Positions 23,001-33,293 of a stretch of 64,000 nt of DNA are shown here, in pieces; position 1 is the first letter of the stretch, and the number at the start of each line of letters is the position of its first letter. Where the stretch lies: NCBI RefSeq assembly GCF_051622035.1, contig NC_135355.1, positions 39,103,986 to 39,167,985 on the forward strand, read 5' to 3'. Source of the stretch: Arctopsyche grandis (taxonomy: Eukaryota; Arthropoda; Insecta; Trichoptera; Hydropsychidae). The notes beneath the pieces were generated by a model. It worked only from the letters and a program-made list of their open reading frames with translations, was not told the DNA's origin and did not search any database. Position numbers and translations under genes: made by a program.

Positions 23001-25123
23001 GTGAAAGAAAAATCGAACAAGAGTAAACTGCCACTTCCGGTTAACGGATGCTTACCAAATGTTATACATAACTTGGTATTAAGCTAAAACTTGTAGATAT
23101 AAAATTTCCGTTCATTAAACCAAAAGGTTTCTCAGAAAAACATAAAAAACCTTGATTCTCTAGAGTAAAAGTACTACTTGCGGTTCAGGTAAAAATATTT
23201 TAAAAATATAAAGATTATAATTTCTATTACATGTAAAAAAAATTCAGTCTGATTCGGTTAGCGGTTTGGGAGATAATTGAATTTAAAAACTTAAAAAAAA
23301 GAGGACACTTACATATAAGGGGAGGTACCATTTCCGGTCAACTTAAAAATTTACATCATATCGATAAAAATTTCAATAATCGATACTAAGTTTCAGTACG
23401 ATAGGAATAACGGTGTTCAAAAAATCCCCCAAATATACAGACACACATTTCTTCAAGATCATGAAAACGTGATCAATGATCGATTCTGAGTTCGAATCAG
23501 TCAAAATCTCGACTTCGAATTTTCGCATGATCAAAAAACTTCATCTATTGTTACTACGTACCAGCGCCAGCCTTACACCCGATGGCACCCCCAGGTAATT
23601 TTTTCTAAACACCCTTAGAAAAAACTCGCTTTTGGCGCTCTAATCTAAAATTTTGAATGGCTGTTGGTGCTCTAATTTTAAATTTTAAAGCGCCTTTGAC
23701 GTATCGTGTGGCGCCCTAACATATATGGCGCCCGACCCAGCTCCCCCCCCCCTAAAACCGGCACTGCTACGTACATAGATAAACTAAAAATATTAACTCC
23801 AAATGTAGGAATTGGCCAGTGGCGTAGTTACCGTGCCCGCAGACCCCGTAATGCAGGGGGGCGCCGAGACCTGGGAAGCGCCACGAAGCGCGCCTTTTTC
23901 AGTGATTTTTTAATTTGTTCCGTAATTTTTTTGAAATAACTTCTCTTATTTTTCAACCTATTTGTACTATATGTGTATGTACTATATGTATGTGCATATA
24001 TTATTATACATATTTTGAATTCATCTTCATTGTGTAATTGAACTATGCCAATAGGGCTAGAAGACTGCCGTCTTTTTCCAATTTTGGCAACTTTTTATCC
24101 TATTTGCTGAGAATATTCTCTTATTCTTGTATATATTTTTTCAATGTGTAAACAATAAAACAAAATTATATAATTAAAACCAATAAAATTTATAAATTTT
24201 TCACTGTCGCCATTAACAGGTGGGAAGTTTTTAAGGAATATTCACCATCAGTTACTTTACAGATTGTGCACTGCTTCTTGGTCGTCCAGATTAAACTATT
24301 AATGCATTTCGATATATAGGTACATATGTATACCGATAAGTAAAAAAAGGTATAAATTATTAATTTGGAAAGTTATTTTGCTGTAAGTAAATACTATGAA
24401 TATATGGGGGGGGGAAGCGCTTTAAAATATTTTGCGGGGGAGCACCAGGAATTCACGCTACGCTACAGGAATTGGCTCAACCATTCGGTATAACAAAGAC
24501 ATAAGCATTTGACCTATAAAAGAAATCACACGTACAGTCCTAAAAAAATCATACTGATTAATAAAAGTAGAAATGTTTCTACATGCGTAGATAAATCAGA
24601 AGTGAGGGAAACATTTTAGCGCAAAACGTGACTGGTGAGCGACTGATAAGAGCTGAAAAGCGTGAGAATTATGCGACGTGCGTGAATAAGTCCGATAAAA
24701 TCGAGGTCGCGAACATTTTAAAACATGGTAATATTTTTGATGATTCAGGGCATTCGTCGGTCACGCAACACGTCCGAGTGCAATGGCGCATTCGTGACCT
24801 CCTTTCGGCCAAAAGCCGACTCTTTGTTTACTTATCAGTTATCACTACTGCCATCGCTACTACTACCGGGAATCGGTAATCAATACCGAAGACTGCAGTG
24901 TGATTTCGCCGTTGAAATGATGGTTTTTCTTAGAAATAATGATAACAATGATAATAGAATGAGAAACGGGGAATAGAATGTGGAAAATGGGGAAGGGATC
25001 GACGAAGCAGTGAGATTGACAGCGAATGTCAGGAAATAGTCACCAATAGCAGGAGACGTAGCAGCAGTCCTGAGCCTTGGGGAAGAGCGCGCGCGGAGGG
25101 GCATTGGGGCGGACGCTCGCCAT
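20042..25123 (-). CDS. NTAQ1: Protein N-terminal glutamine amidohydrolase (5 exons)
   Basis: Converts N-terminal glutamine to glutamate, feeding proteins into the Arg/N-degron pathway. Exons on the minus strand: 25123-25044, 22126-21973, 21889-21741, 21669-21545, 20148-20042. All introns are GT-AG and phases join, giving 204 residues (the human protein has 205). The catalytic triad is at the same numbers as, or next to, the human ones: C27 in CYCEEN (codon split by intron 1), H81 in WDYHV, D97 in VYDLD. Other family blocks are NFASDRRHMKRPDGSW and KPPPPYP. The C-terminus ends QFVQRFYKVM. The start is the only ATG in frame close to the conserved region in exon 1. Intron 1 (2.9 kb) holds a hAT MITE and the CCGGAAGT repeat. 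Intron 4 (1.4 kb) begins with an open frame discussed separately. Confidence 0.95.
20420..20560 (+). mobile_element. SINE head and tail fragments with stem-loop
   Basis: CAGCAGCGTGGTCTAATGGT (A-box-like) is followed by the tail ATACCAGGAAGGCC...GCCTTCCTGG. It lies in NTAQ1 intron 4. The tail can fold into a 10-bp stem. Confidence 0.5.
20940..21070 (-). mobile_element. tRNA-like SINE fragment
   Basis: On the minus strand it carries CACTGGTAGAGTTATTGCAT and a B box GGTTCAATTCCCGGCC. CCAGGAAGGC lies beside it. It is not a functional tRNA: no acceptor stem closes around it. Confidence 0.5.
22600..23561 (-). repeat. CCGGAAGT tandem repeat (about 147-bp units), copy 2
   Basis: Inside NTAQ1 intron 1. 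It is the reverse-complement homologue of 14049-15017, with ACTTCCGG or near variants at about 22601, 22742, 22888, 23033, 23176 and 23331. Confidence 0.8.
23817..24468. mobile_element. hAT non-autonomous element with 8-bp target duplication
   Basis: 652 bp. Exact 8-bp duplication GAATTGGC at 23809-23816 and 24469-24476. Ends CAGTGGCGTAG and (complement) CTGTAGCGTAG. Eight-base duplications and CAGTGGCG-type ends fit hAT. It has G-rich segments and no transposase. It lies in NTAQ1 intron 1. Confidence 0.85.
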
Positions 25124-26690
25124 CTCGGCCCTCTCTCCTCTTGCCTCTGCCTTCGCACTTCCACTCTTCCACTCGCTTCTACGCTCTCCCGCTAGAATGC
25201 TCTTATCGATCGTACTCCACACCTTGTTTTTTGCGCGTACTTTTCGCCCGAAGCGCCCCACTTTCCGTCCATGTCTCCACTGCAAAAATGTACGTCAAAA
25301 CATTGCGGTTAAATCTATATATCATAGAAATAGAATGCATAGAATCGCTCTCAGCCTCCAAAAATGTTGCTACAAAAACTCTGCGTGGTAGAGTTTTTTT
25401 TCATTGTTTGCTAAACTCTCTCTCTCTCTCTCTCTCTTGTCTCTCTTCTGATTTTCCGTCTCTCTCTTCGATGGCTCGCTTTTAGGCGATACTTTTGTTG
25501 ACAATGACCATTCTATGCATTATACTTCTATGCTATATATGCATACAATTCCAGCATTTCTGTCTACGGTCTTCGGATAAGGTTTGGATAAAATGAGGAT
25601 TGGCTTGGATATTTCATCGTGAATTCCGCAAAAATAATAATGTATATTTGTATTGTACGGCCTCATACTGCATATTGCGCTACAGTGCTCATCTAGTGGG
25701 TTGTGCATTATAATTTATTATGTTGTAGTTACTAATTATAGTTTTTATAATTATATTATATTATAGTTATTAATTTTAGTTGTTATTTGTTATATATTCA
25801 ATTAGAAATTTTCTACTTAATAAATAAATAAATAGTTTTAAACGAAAGAAAGATATTGAAAGTTGAAGCAATAGCTATAAACGAACTAAAAAAAAAAGGA
25901 TGAAAAACGTAGCGCATTTAGTTAGTTGTACAATTTATCGTAATAACAATTGCAAAATTTTTTCTCAAAGCTGTTTGAGGATTTTTCAAACGGCAAGATT
26001 TTGTCGAAAGTATGTACTGCTTTTTGCATTTGCATCTTTCTGCAATTTGTGGAAGCACTGGATGCTAGACATCCGTGCATAGAAGGGTCTCAAAAAAATA
26101 ATAATAAAAAAAAATATATTTTTTTTTTTTTATGGGGTGGGGGGCGTATATAGCGAAACGACAGAATTGTTGAAGACGCGATTATTTAATATGACAGGCG
26201 GGAAGAAAGCAAAACAGCGGCAAACCAGCATTGCTGAGTTGGTCCCAACTCACAGGATGGTGAACGATACTCGACCGTGTCGTAGGGCCCCTACATTGTT
26301 ATAAAAACACAAACATTTGCATTACCATCTCAAGTGTCCGAGGTTTGAAAACGAGAGCTGTCTCATTCTTTCCTTTGATTTTTATGTAATGGTATTTAAT
26401 TATTTTTCAATTTTTTCCACTCTATATATAATTTTTTCGACTAATTTTTTTCGGCCACCTTAATATTTCAGCCGCTGTGTGCGTTGCACATACTTGTACA
26501 TATGATAAGTACGGCTCTGCGTCTCTATAACAAGACTATAAAAGGTAATCCGCATTTTGTCGAGAAAAAATAAAGGAAACGAAAATATGCTATTGAGAAC
26601 ATTGGCAAGTTTGTGATGGGTCTAAAGTGTAGGCGAACATTAGCCTCATTGTAAAAGTGCGAGAAATTCAAAAACAGTAGGGGGAAAATT
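25124..26690. other. NTAQ1 5' flank and divergent intergenic region
   Basis: 25080-25290 is GC-rich and pyrimidine-rich, as expected near the NTAQ1 start, with a (CT)n run at 25415-25437. The rest is AT-rich with no feature I could support. No TATA box was identified upstream of NTAQ1. Confidence 0.45.
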
Positions 26691-27002
26691 CGTTAGGATT
26701 ATTGGTAGTTGAATTATTAGTCACATCACAATCGCCCAAAAAACAATTTTTACCATGAAAATCGCAAATACGGAATATTTGGCACTCGCTTTCTCGTTAG
26801 GATGATGGACTTTTCGGCTGCCAGATGTTCCGTTCCTTTACCCTGCGCTGCAAACGATTGCAAAACAAGCGCCCGCATGCTCATTTCATACTTTTGTCTC
26901 GGCTTTTGCCATTTTAAACTTGCCAGAAAGATCCAACTCAATTTTAAGAATTGCCAATCATCAATGTACATCGAAATGTCATCTGCGCAATTCCATGAAT
27001 AT

Positions 27003-27750
27003 AGGTCTGTTCATACTTAACAGCACTGCACGGCTTCAGCACTGCACGACTCCGTTTCAAATATGTCATTTTATTACATTTCTATTCATATCTACCTACA
27101 CGTCGCGGTCACGTCATGTTTACAGAATTTGGCCGAGTGCAAGGCAAAATCGGCTTACATTAGAGGCCATGACGATACGGCGCAATATTGCTTACGTCGT
27201 ATTGTCGAGTACTTGCAATATGAATGCATACACGTGCATTCGTAGCTACGTGTCAGAATACAAGTCAGCAAAAATGTTTCGACGTTTATCGAACGAAAAA
27301 TTATGTATAATCGCGCTGTTGTTGGAAGAAGAAGCTCAAGAAGAAAATAAAAAAGCACGGAGGCGTTTTGATGTGCATCCCATGTTAAAAAATAGAAAAA
27401 CCGAAGGAGAGTTTTGGACACTGTATAAGGAGCTTGTGGATGATGGACAAAATTTTTTTAAATATTTCCGTAAAAAATTAAATTTTTTTTTTAAATATTT
27501 GCGCCAAAACCATGTCGAAAGATTAAACAGCTGTCAACTATCACTATCGATAATTGGTTCAAAACAGCAAAGCGGCAGACTCATGGCACGTAATTCGCGT
27601 GTATATTTCCACGATGGCCAAAAAACGGATACGATACGTAAACGTGACGGTTGGTATGAATATACCCATACAAAATGTACCAAAGAATACTTTTCGTACG
27701 GCCGGATACCTGCTGAAGTCGGTACGTGCTGACTAGGTATGAACAGACCT
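27003..27750 (+). mobile_element. PIF/Harbinger-like element nested in the M1 MITE
   Basis: 748 bp with terminal inverted repeats AGGTCTGTTCATAC and GTATGAACAGACCT, extended by AGCACTGCACGGCTTCAGCA against AGCACGTACCGACTTCAGCA. The flanks ATA and TTA fit a TWA-type 3-bp target with one mismatch. It contains a transposase fragment. Confidence 0.7.
27270..27520 (+). pseudogene. Harbinger transposase N-terminal fragment
   Basis: The open frame reads MFRRLSNEKLCIIALLLEEE, then RRRFDVHPMLKNRKTEGEFW and LYKELVDDGQNFFKYFR. This is the N-terminal signature of HARBI1-like nucleases (RRFWVHPxLxxRxxxGEFxxLYxELxxDxxKFxxYFRM). The DDE nuclease domain is absent. After KYFRKK the frame degenerates into T-rich repeats. 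The fragment is internally deleted, not a host gene. Confidence 0.7.
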
Positions 27751-27958
27751 TAACTCGTCTTTCGTACATGCTGAAATTCAAACAGTTAAAATGCAATCGA
27801 AAGAGCATGCAGGCTGGTGGTTTGCAATCATTTGCAGCAAACCCCACCAATAATCACCGAACTGATTTATTTTCGATGAAATATAATGCCGGCTGGATAG
27901 CGATTCACTCGACAGCCATATGAGGAAATAGCAACAGCAGCGAGTGGTGGGAGTTGGT

Positions 27959-27990
27959 TATAAAGGGCAGGGGGCGGAGCCGCTCAGTTG
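27959..27990 (+). promoter_or_regulatory. Candidate SERF core promoter
   Basis: TATAAA at 27959-27964 and an arthropod-type initiator CTCAGTT with its A at 27986, 27 bases apart, lie 140 bases upstream of the SERF start codon. The intervening sequence is G-rich. The spacing is slightly shorter than the usual 30 bases. Confidence 0.5.
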
Positions 27991-28067
27991 ACAGCACGAC
28001 TCGAGGGGGGCTGCTCGTGATCGTGCTCGTGCGCGAATTCACTCCAATTGGCTCAGATCAGCTCACT

Positions 28068-28120
28068 TCGCCACTTCACCACTTCACCACTTCACCACTT
28101 CACCACTCCACCACTCCACA
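28068..28120. repeat. Short tandem repeat (CACTTCACC)n
   Basis: Five to six 9-bp units, grading into CCACTCCA, in the predicted 5' untranslated region of SERF just before the start codon. Confidence 0.9.
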
Positions 28121-28126
28121 GGCGAC

Positions 28127-31100
28127 ATGACGCGTGAGTACAATTGCAATTTGTGACCTCATCATACTACATTATTCGGCTGGGGAATACTCGTAGTCGT
28201 CGTAGCGTAGTCGTAGTCATAATAGTGTAGTCGTAGCCGTAGCCGTGGGGGCGCCACTGTCGCTCACTAATATTAGCCCTGTTTAGTGTATTCACTCGTA
28301 CCACTACACTACCGATCTACTCCTACTCATCGTTCTTACCTCGTGGCTTGTGGCTCATCCACGCCACGCTTTGTCTCCTCGCAAATGCAAATGCAAATGC
28401 AAATATTTGACCAGCTTTCGGGCGTTTCGTATGCTTTTGACATATGCTCTGTCGTTCGATATGCATTCGTATGAAACCAGGTCAACACACACACACACAC
28501 ACACACACACGCCCACACACACACACACTCATACTCCATCCGTCTGTCAATACGATTATTTGAAGATATCGTTTTTTTTTCATCACGACGCAATTTGTGA
28601 CAACAAACAAGTTGACGCATTTCATTTCGTTCGTATCAATCGCTAATTTTATTCCGTCGATTGATTAAACGTCAACATCAAATCGTAGACTTCTCTCCAA
28701 CAGTGTCTGAATCACTGTCGAAACAAATGAATGAAATATATATTAAAAAACAAAAACGAAAAAAAAAACGATTTTCATTTGTTTTTGTTTCATTTGAACA
28801 ATTTTAAATGAGAATCTTATTCAATACTATCAAACAAAATTGTCTTTTATATTTGTAAATTTTTCAGCTGTATCCCCAAAAACAGACAAAAATATCAATA
28901 AATCTATATATTTTTAGTATGAAATAACGATTTATTACCCCTTCTAACAATTAAATATAATCTAAAAGATAATAAGATAGTTCGGTGCTACTTTAGTATG
29001 CGGTCTACCTTTGAATCGCAGTCGACTATTTTTTTTTATTTGTATCGTAGCAAACGGTCTCTGTGACGGGACCAAATGTGAAACAAATATCGGAAGGCAA
29101 AGATCGAAAATCGAAAGATCTTAAGTCGAAAGATCAAAAAAAAAGGGTGCATGGTATACGGAGCAGGAACAATAGGAACAGGCTTTTCCTCCTGTATTAA
29201 TGTGCGCGCGCAGAATTTTCAGGATTACAATTCAATTCAATTCAATCAGAATTACAATTTTCAGGAAAAACACCATCTATGGTAAACTGCAAGCTCTGTT
29301 TTATCCCCTCAATTTCTTCACATACTAAATGGGCTGCAATAGTATTGCGTAGGGGTGGGTGGAGGATCCAAGTAAAAGGCCTTAATCGTTTCATAGCATT
29401 TATTGATGATTAAGGAGATACACGCACTGGCAGTGCTCAGTCCAGAATGACATGATATCCCCTACGTACCGCCTTATAAGGGGTAGATCTCTCAGGACGT
29501 CTAATCTGTTTACCTATTGTACAGTCACGTATTCAGATATGTATTCCCACGGTATGGGTCAGTTCTGAGAACTGCACGGGAATGCTATCGCCGCAAACTA
29601 AGTGCTTGCACTTAGTTTGCAGATAATCCTCGAAACCAATTATCCCGGTCGCACGGTCTCTGGGATTCTATTTGGCTTAATCCGACGGCTCTTTTTAGTA
29701 TACGTAACAATAGCAAAATGCCCAAAATACGTGTCTCTAGCCATAACCCATGCGATGGTATTTCATCGGGCACAACACTAGTCCTATTAGAATTATAAAT
29801 ATCAGTATATTATTTTTTGCTAATTTCACTAAATATGATCCGGCCTCAAGTTTCTAGACATGTTAAGTGTCGTATTACTTATGCAAGATTACACTTTAAT
29901 TGTAGAACAAAAAGAAAATGAACGAAAGCCGTGTATGTATTAAAATACAATAATACCTGATTGTGAAACTGCAGTATTGCCGAAATGTTAAGTTAGCCGT
30001 TTTGTAATACTATTGAAATTTGTATTTACCAATAACTAAACGTTAATTAACAAATTTCGACCTGTCGATTGGGAAATTTTTGTTTCCGAGTGTGTAAAAC
30101 CAGTTTTTCTTGAATGCCAAGGATTTTCACTGCCATCGTATTGTGCCGTCCAAACAAACACTATCGAATTAATTTTCTTCTCGAGCTATTTTCTCGCATA
30201 AATGATGATGATGATGCTCTATTCGCCACTCGTTGAACCCAATGAGGCCAATTTGGCTTGATTTATTTGTTCCGTCTCCAAAATCGACCGGCTTTGACCC
30301 GATAGAGTTGATGTAATTGGCGTACTACCACTTATATTGTTTTACAAAGCGTGTTAATTTACTTGTTGGTGTTTTACAGGTGGTAACCAGAGGGATTTGG
30401 CACGGGCCAAAAATCAAAAGAAGCAATTAGAGCAGTCCAAGAAGAAAAACGCCGGCGAAAAGAACGGAATGACCCTCGAACAACGAAAATTTAGGTATAC
30501 ATGCGTTTATTTGCTCATTTTTAATTTACACATTTTGCAAGGAATGGTATTGAATTCACATCCGCTCAAATATTATAATTGTATATTTAACCGATGTGTG
30601 CTCTTTCAATTGTGAAAAAAATGTATTGTTGTACAGTTTTAGCATTGTAAATGTTTTTTCTAATTGATGAATGCCATTCGATGTATAAAATTGATGTTAG
30701 TTTGTAGGTGATTTTGTTTTACTATATACAATATGTATGTTGAATGTAAATTTGTTTTAGTCTGTTCTTTCTGTTTTAAGAAACATATTGTATGCATAAT
30801 CTTTGTATGTGTATATTTTTTGTTACCACCCCCCAGAACTGATGGGATTAGATGATGTTTCAAAATAGACGATGTTACAACTACCGGCCCATCCAGCACT
30901 TTGTTGCTGCTTGGTGGTTTCTCTCGAGTTTCGTTCGTCCTTTGATTGCATTCTTCTTATATAGAACAGGTCAGCAAAGAGTATTCTAATAAGTAATTAA
31001 CGTTAAAATGCAAAATGTCGAGGAAGTTCTCAGCCGAGTGCGGCTCAATTCAATTGAATTCATTCTGTAGTTGTATTGTTCTTCAAAACAATCCGTAAGT

Positions 31101-32067
31101 ATGTATGGGATGTGTCCTTATTGTCACAAAATATTGTAATAATATTGTTTTCAACTGTTCGTATAGCTTCAAAAGGATGAAATAATATTAGAGAAAATTA
31201 TTCGAATTACTATAATATTGTTGCGTAGGAGTGGGTGGAGGATCCAAGTAGAAGGCCAAAGTTGTGTCACAGCATTTATTGGTGATTAAGGAGATACACG
31301 CACTGGCAGTGCTCAGTCCAGAATGTCTTGATATCGCCTATGTTCCGCCATATAACGAATCGGTCGCTAAGGGCATCTTTGACGTCCGGTTACTTCCCTA
31401 TTGTTTAGGCATGTACCCGGATATGTATTCCCACAACACTCAGTCCCACGCTATAGCTGTCACTTCTGAGAAAGGACCAATAGCGGCCAATTCGGTGGCC
31501 ATTGTTAAGCTTACATGCACTCAGTCCAGAGATAATCCTTGAAACCAATTATAACGGTCACAAAGTCTCTGGGATGCTACTCGGCCTAATCCGATTGCAC
31601 TTACTCGGCGGTGTACGTAACAATATTATATATTTATTAAAACAAAACTGTGAAAGACCTTGTTGCCTTATTGTATGTAAATCTACATTAATTTTAATTG
31701 AAGAAAAAAAAAGAATACTAAATGTAAAACATATTTTATGACGTCTGTTTTTTATTTTTACTTATGGAAAACTACCATTTCCTTGCATTGTGTGTTTATA
31801 TAACGTTTATTTGCGATTTTTTTTCATTTAACACATAATATTTGTCTGCGTTAATTATTTTCTAGACACTCTCTCGAGGTGTCGCTTTTTTTTAAATTTA
31901 AATATTCGGTGTTAAAAGAGAAATGTATGTATTTTCAAAAAAAAATGATGTCGAATTTTGTATATTAAATGATTCGTTTCAATTGCAGAGATGCGGAATT
32001 GATGAGAGAGAAACAGAAGAAGAAGGAGGATGATGCAGCGGAGCAATCGTCCACAGCCAAAAGCTAA
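28127..32067 (+). CDS. SERF: SERF family small basic protein (3 exons)
   Basis: SERF proteins are small, highly charged and disordered; animal and nematode members promote aggregation of amyloid-type proteins. Exons: 28127-28133, 30380-30494, 31989-32067, all GT-AG, giving 66 residues. The N-terminus MTRGNQRDLARAKNQKKQLE is the family signature (human SERF2 begins MTRGNQRELARQKNMKK), followed by a Lys-rich middle, LEQRKFRDAELM and a KQKKK-rich tail ending STAKS. Exon 1 supplies only two and a third codons, a split known in this family. Intron 1 contains a hAT fragment, a solo LTR and a Helitron-like end; intron 2 contains a second solo LTR. A likely polyadenylation signal AATAAA is at 32421. 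Confidence 0.95.
28378..28402 (+). repeat. Tandem octamer-like motif ATGCAAAT
   Basis: Three overlapping CAAATG units create two to three ATGCAAAT sites, the POU-factor octamer, in SERF intron 1. This may be simple-repeat drift. Confidence 0.6.
28483..28530. repeat. (CA)n microsatellite
   Basis: Interrupted CA/ACAC run in SERF intron 1. Confidence 0.95.
28984..29225. mobile_element. hAT MITE fragment related to 54736-55236
   Basis: GGTGCTACTTTAGTATGCGG, then CTACCTTTGAATCGCAGT, match the left end of the 54736 element. The rest shares GAACAGGCTTTT and GTGCGCGCGCAG with about 60270-60320. The right end is not defined. Confidence 0.55.
29343..29709 (+). mobile_element. Solo LTR, copy 1
   Basis: 367 bp. 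It starts TATTGCGTAGG (a mutated TGTTGCGTAGG), ends TACGTAACA, and is flanked by the 4-bp duplication ATAG (29339-29342, 29710-29713). It is collinear with 31219-31622, sharing GGTGGAGGATCCAAGTA, GATACACGCACTGGCAGTGC and GATATGTATTCCCAC. Lying in SERF intron 1, it is the residue of LTR-LTR recombination. Confidence 0.85.
29753..29781 (+). mobile_element. Helitron-like 3' end, copy 1
   Basis: CGATGG-TATT-TCATCG hairpin (29753-29768), nine bases, then CTAG (29778-29781) followed by T. Helitrons end with a hairpin about ten bases before CTRR and insert at AT. The 5' end was not found. Confidence 0.6.
31219..31622 (+). mobile_element. Solo LTR, copy 2
   Basis: 404 bp. It starts TGTTGCGTAGG and ends TACGTAACA, with the 4-bp duplication ATAT on both sides (31215-31218, 31623-31626). 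It lies in SERF intron 2. The family is probably Ty3/gypsy or copia-like; a solo LTR does not tell. Confidence 0.87.
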
Positions 32068-32944
32068 AATTATCCCGTCGCAACTTATCATTAAGCTTAA
32101 AAAATGAATGTTGATACTGAAATCACACGAGTGAAAATGTTCGTATTGTGAGATACTTTTCGTCTAGATATATATATTAATCATTTCGAGTACGATTACA
32201 GTGAAATCTTTTTGCTATTTTTTTCTTTTGTTATTATTTGAAATGTGTTTTTTTTGTATTATTATTAAACCTCTTACATCTGTATAATATATCAATTAAT
32301 TGTCAAAGTCCTGTACAATAGATAAATTGTGTAGGGTTAAGTTGCTAATGTTGTTTTTTTTTTTTTTTAAACCACTTATTGATCATTGTCACCGGGATCA
32401 TCACACTTTCATAAATGTATAATAAACTTGTATTTTAACGATAATCTGTATTTGTAATGCATTTTCGTTCTCACCTCGTCAATGTATGTATGTCGGAATG
32501 AAATTTTTAAAACTGGATATACATACAACTATGAAACTGATTATTTGGTAAGTATATTGTCGAAAGATCTGCATTAAAGGTGTTCGCTTGAATATGTGTG
32601 TTCTAAATTAAAGATTAAATTGTGACGAGTTGATTTTTTCGCGTGATGTGATTAGTGACGACCGTATTTGTATATTTTAAACGGTAAGTAATTTAAAGTG
32701 GAATTTTCGTGTAAATATGTAAATAAAGATTTGAAATAATATTCTTTTTCATTTGTGCTATTGTATTTTATTCCTCGCGTTGAATGCTGAAATATGAAAC
32801 GTGTGTTTTGTCGAACGTGATTTTAAAAGAGGGAAGTAAAGAGTACACTTATTTGTTACTTTGGGTGTAAGTATTCAAAAAAAGTTTTTTAAAAACATAC
32901 CTCTTCTATAATTTGTATATAAAATTATTGTTTTGAATAAAAAT
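32068..32944. other. SERF 3' untranslated and flanking DNA
   Basis: AT-rich, with AATAAA at 32421. No open frame or repeat recognised. Confidence 0.5.
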
Positions 32945-32982
32945 ACCAATAATTTTATTTTACTACCGCCATCTATGTTCAA

Positions 32983-33293
32983 CCTTTCCACCTACTATAC
33001 ATGTCCTAGCGAACATGCCCTCAGCGCGCGAGACACGCATAGATGTCTTGGAAGTTCCAACCTGTATAAGAGCCGTCTATTGTGTTAAAATTTTATAACT
33101 TGGTTGAAAATATTACTAAATGTATACTTTACCAAATTCAATAGATGGCAGTAGTCAAAAAAAAATATATAGGTTGTAAAATTCAAAAAAATATTACAAC
33201 CTATATTTATAGTCGAAAACGCGATAACAAAATCCGCAAAAAAGCAGCCGCGTACAGGGCATGTTCGCTAAATTTGGTGACGCGGGCAAAGGG
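32983..33293. mobile_element. TTAA MITE subfamily 2, copy 1, nested
   Basis: 311 bp. It starts CCTTTCCACC and ends GACGCGGGCAAAGGG followed by TTAA (33294-33297); the left flank TCAA is a decayed TTAA. It is collinear with 56686-57007. It interrupts a repeat that is uninterrupted at 52957-53230, which gives the pre-insertion sequence. Confidence 0.85.

Larger units (their letters stand above)
26692..27862. mobile_element. MITE family M1, copy B, with long inverted ends, interrupted
   Basis: Ends TTAGGATTATTGGT and (complement) TTCGGTGATTATTGGT. A longer inner inverted repeat exists: GCTGCAAACGATTGCAAAAC near 26847, followed by GCATGCTC, matches the complement of 27795-27840 (GCTGCAAATGATTGCAAACC). 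Its middle is occupied by a Harbinger-like element (27003-27750). Confidence 0.6.

Noticed and set aside
26920-27270. N-terminal 110 codons of a 270-codon frame
   Set aside because: The frame merely runs from MITE DNA into the Harbinger fragment; only the part from about 27270 has family signatures.
28483-28530. CRISPR-like short repeats
   Set aside because: Simple (CA)n microsatellite in a eukaryotic intron; no spacer-repeat structure anywhere in the window.
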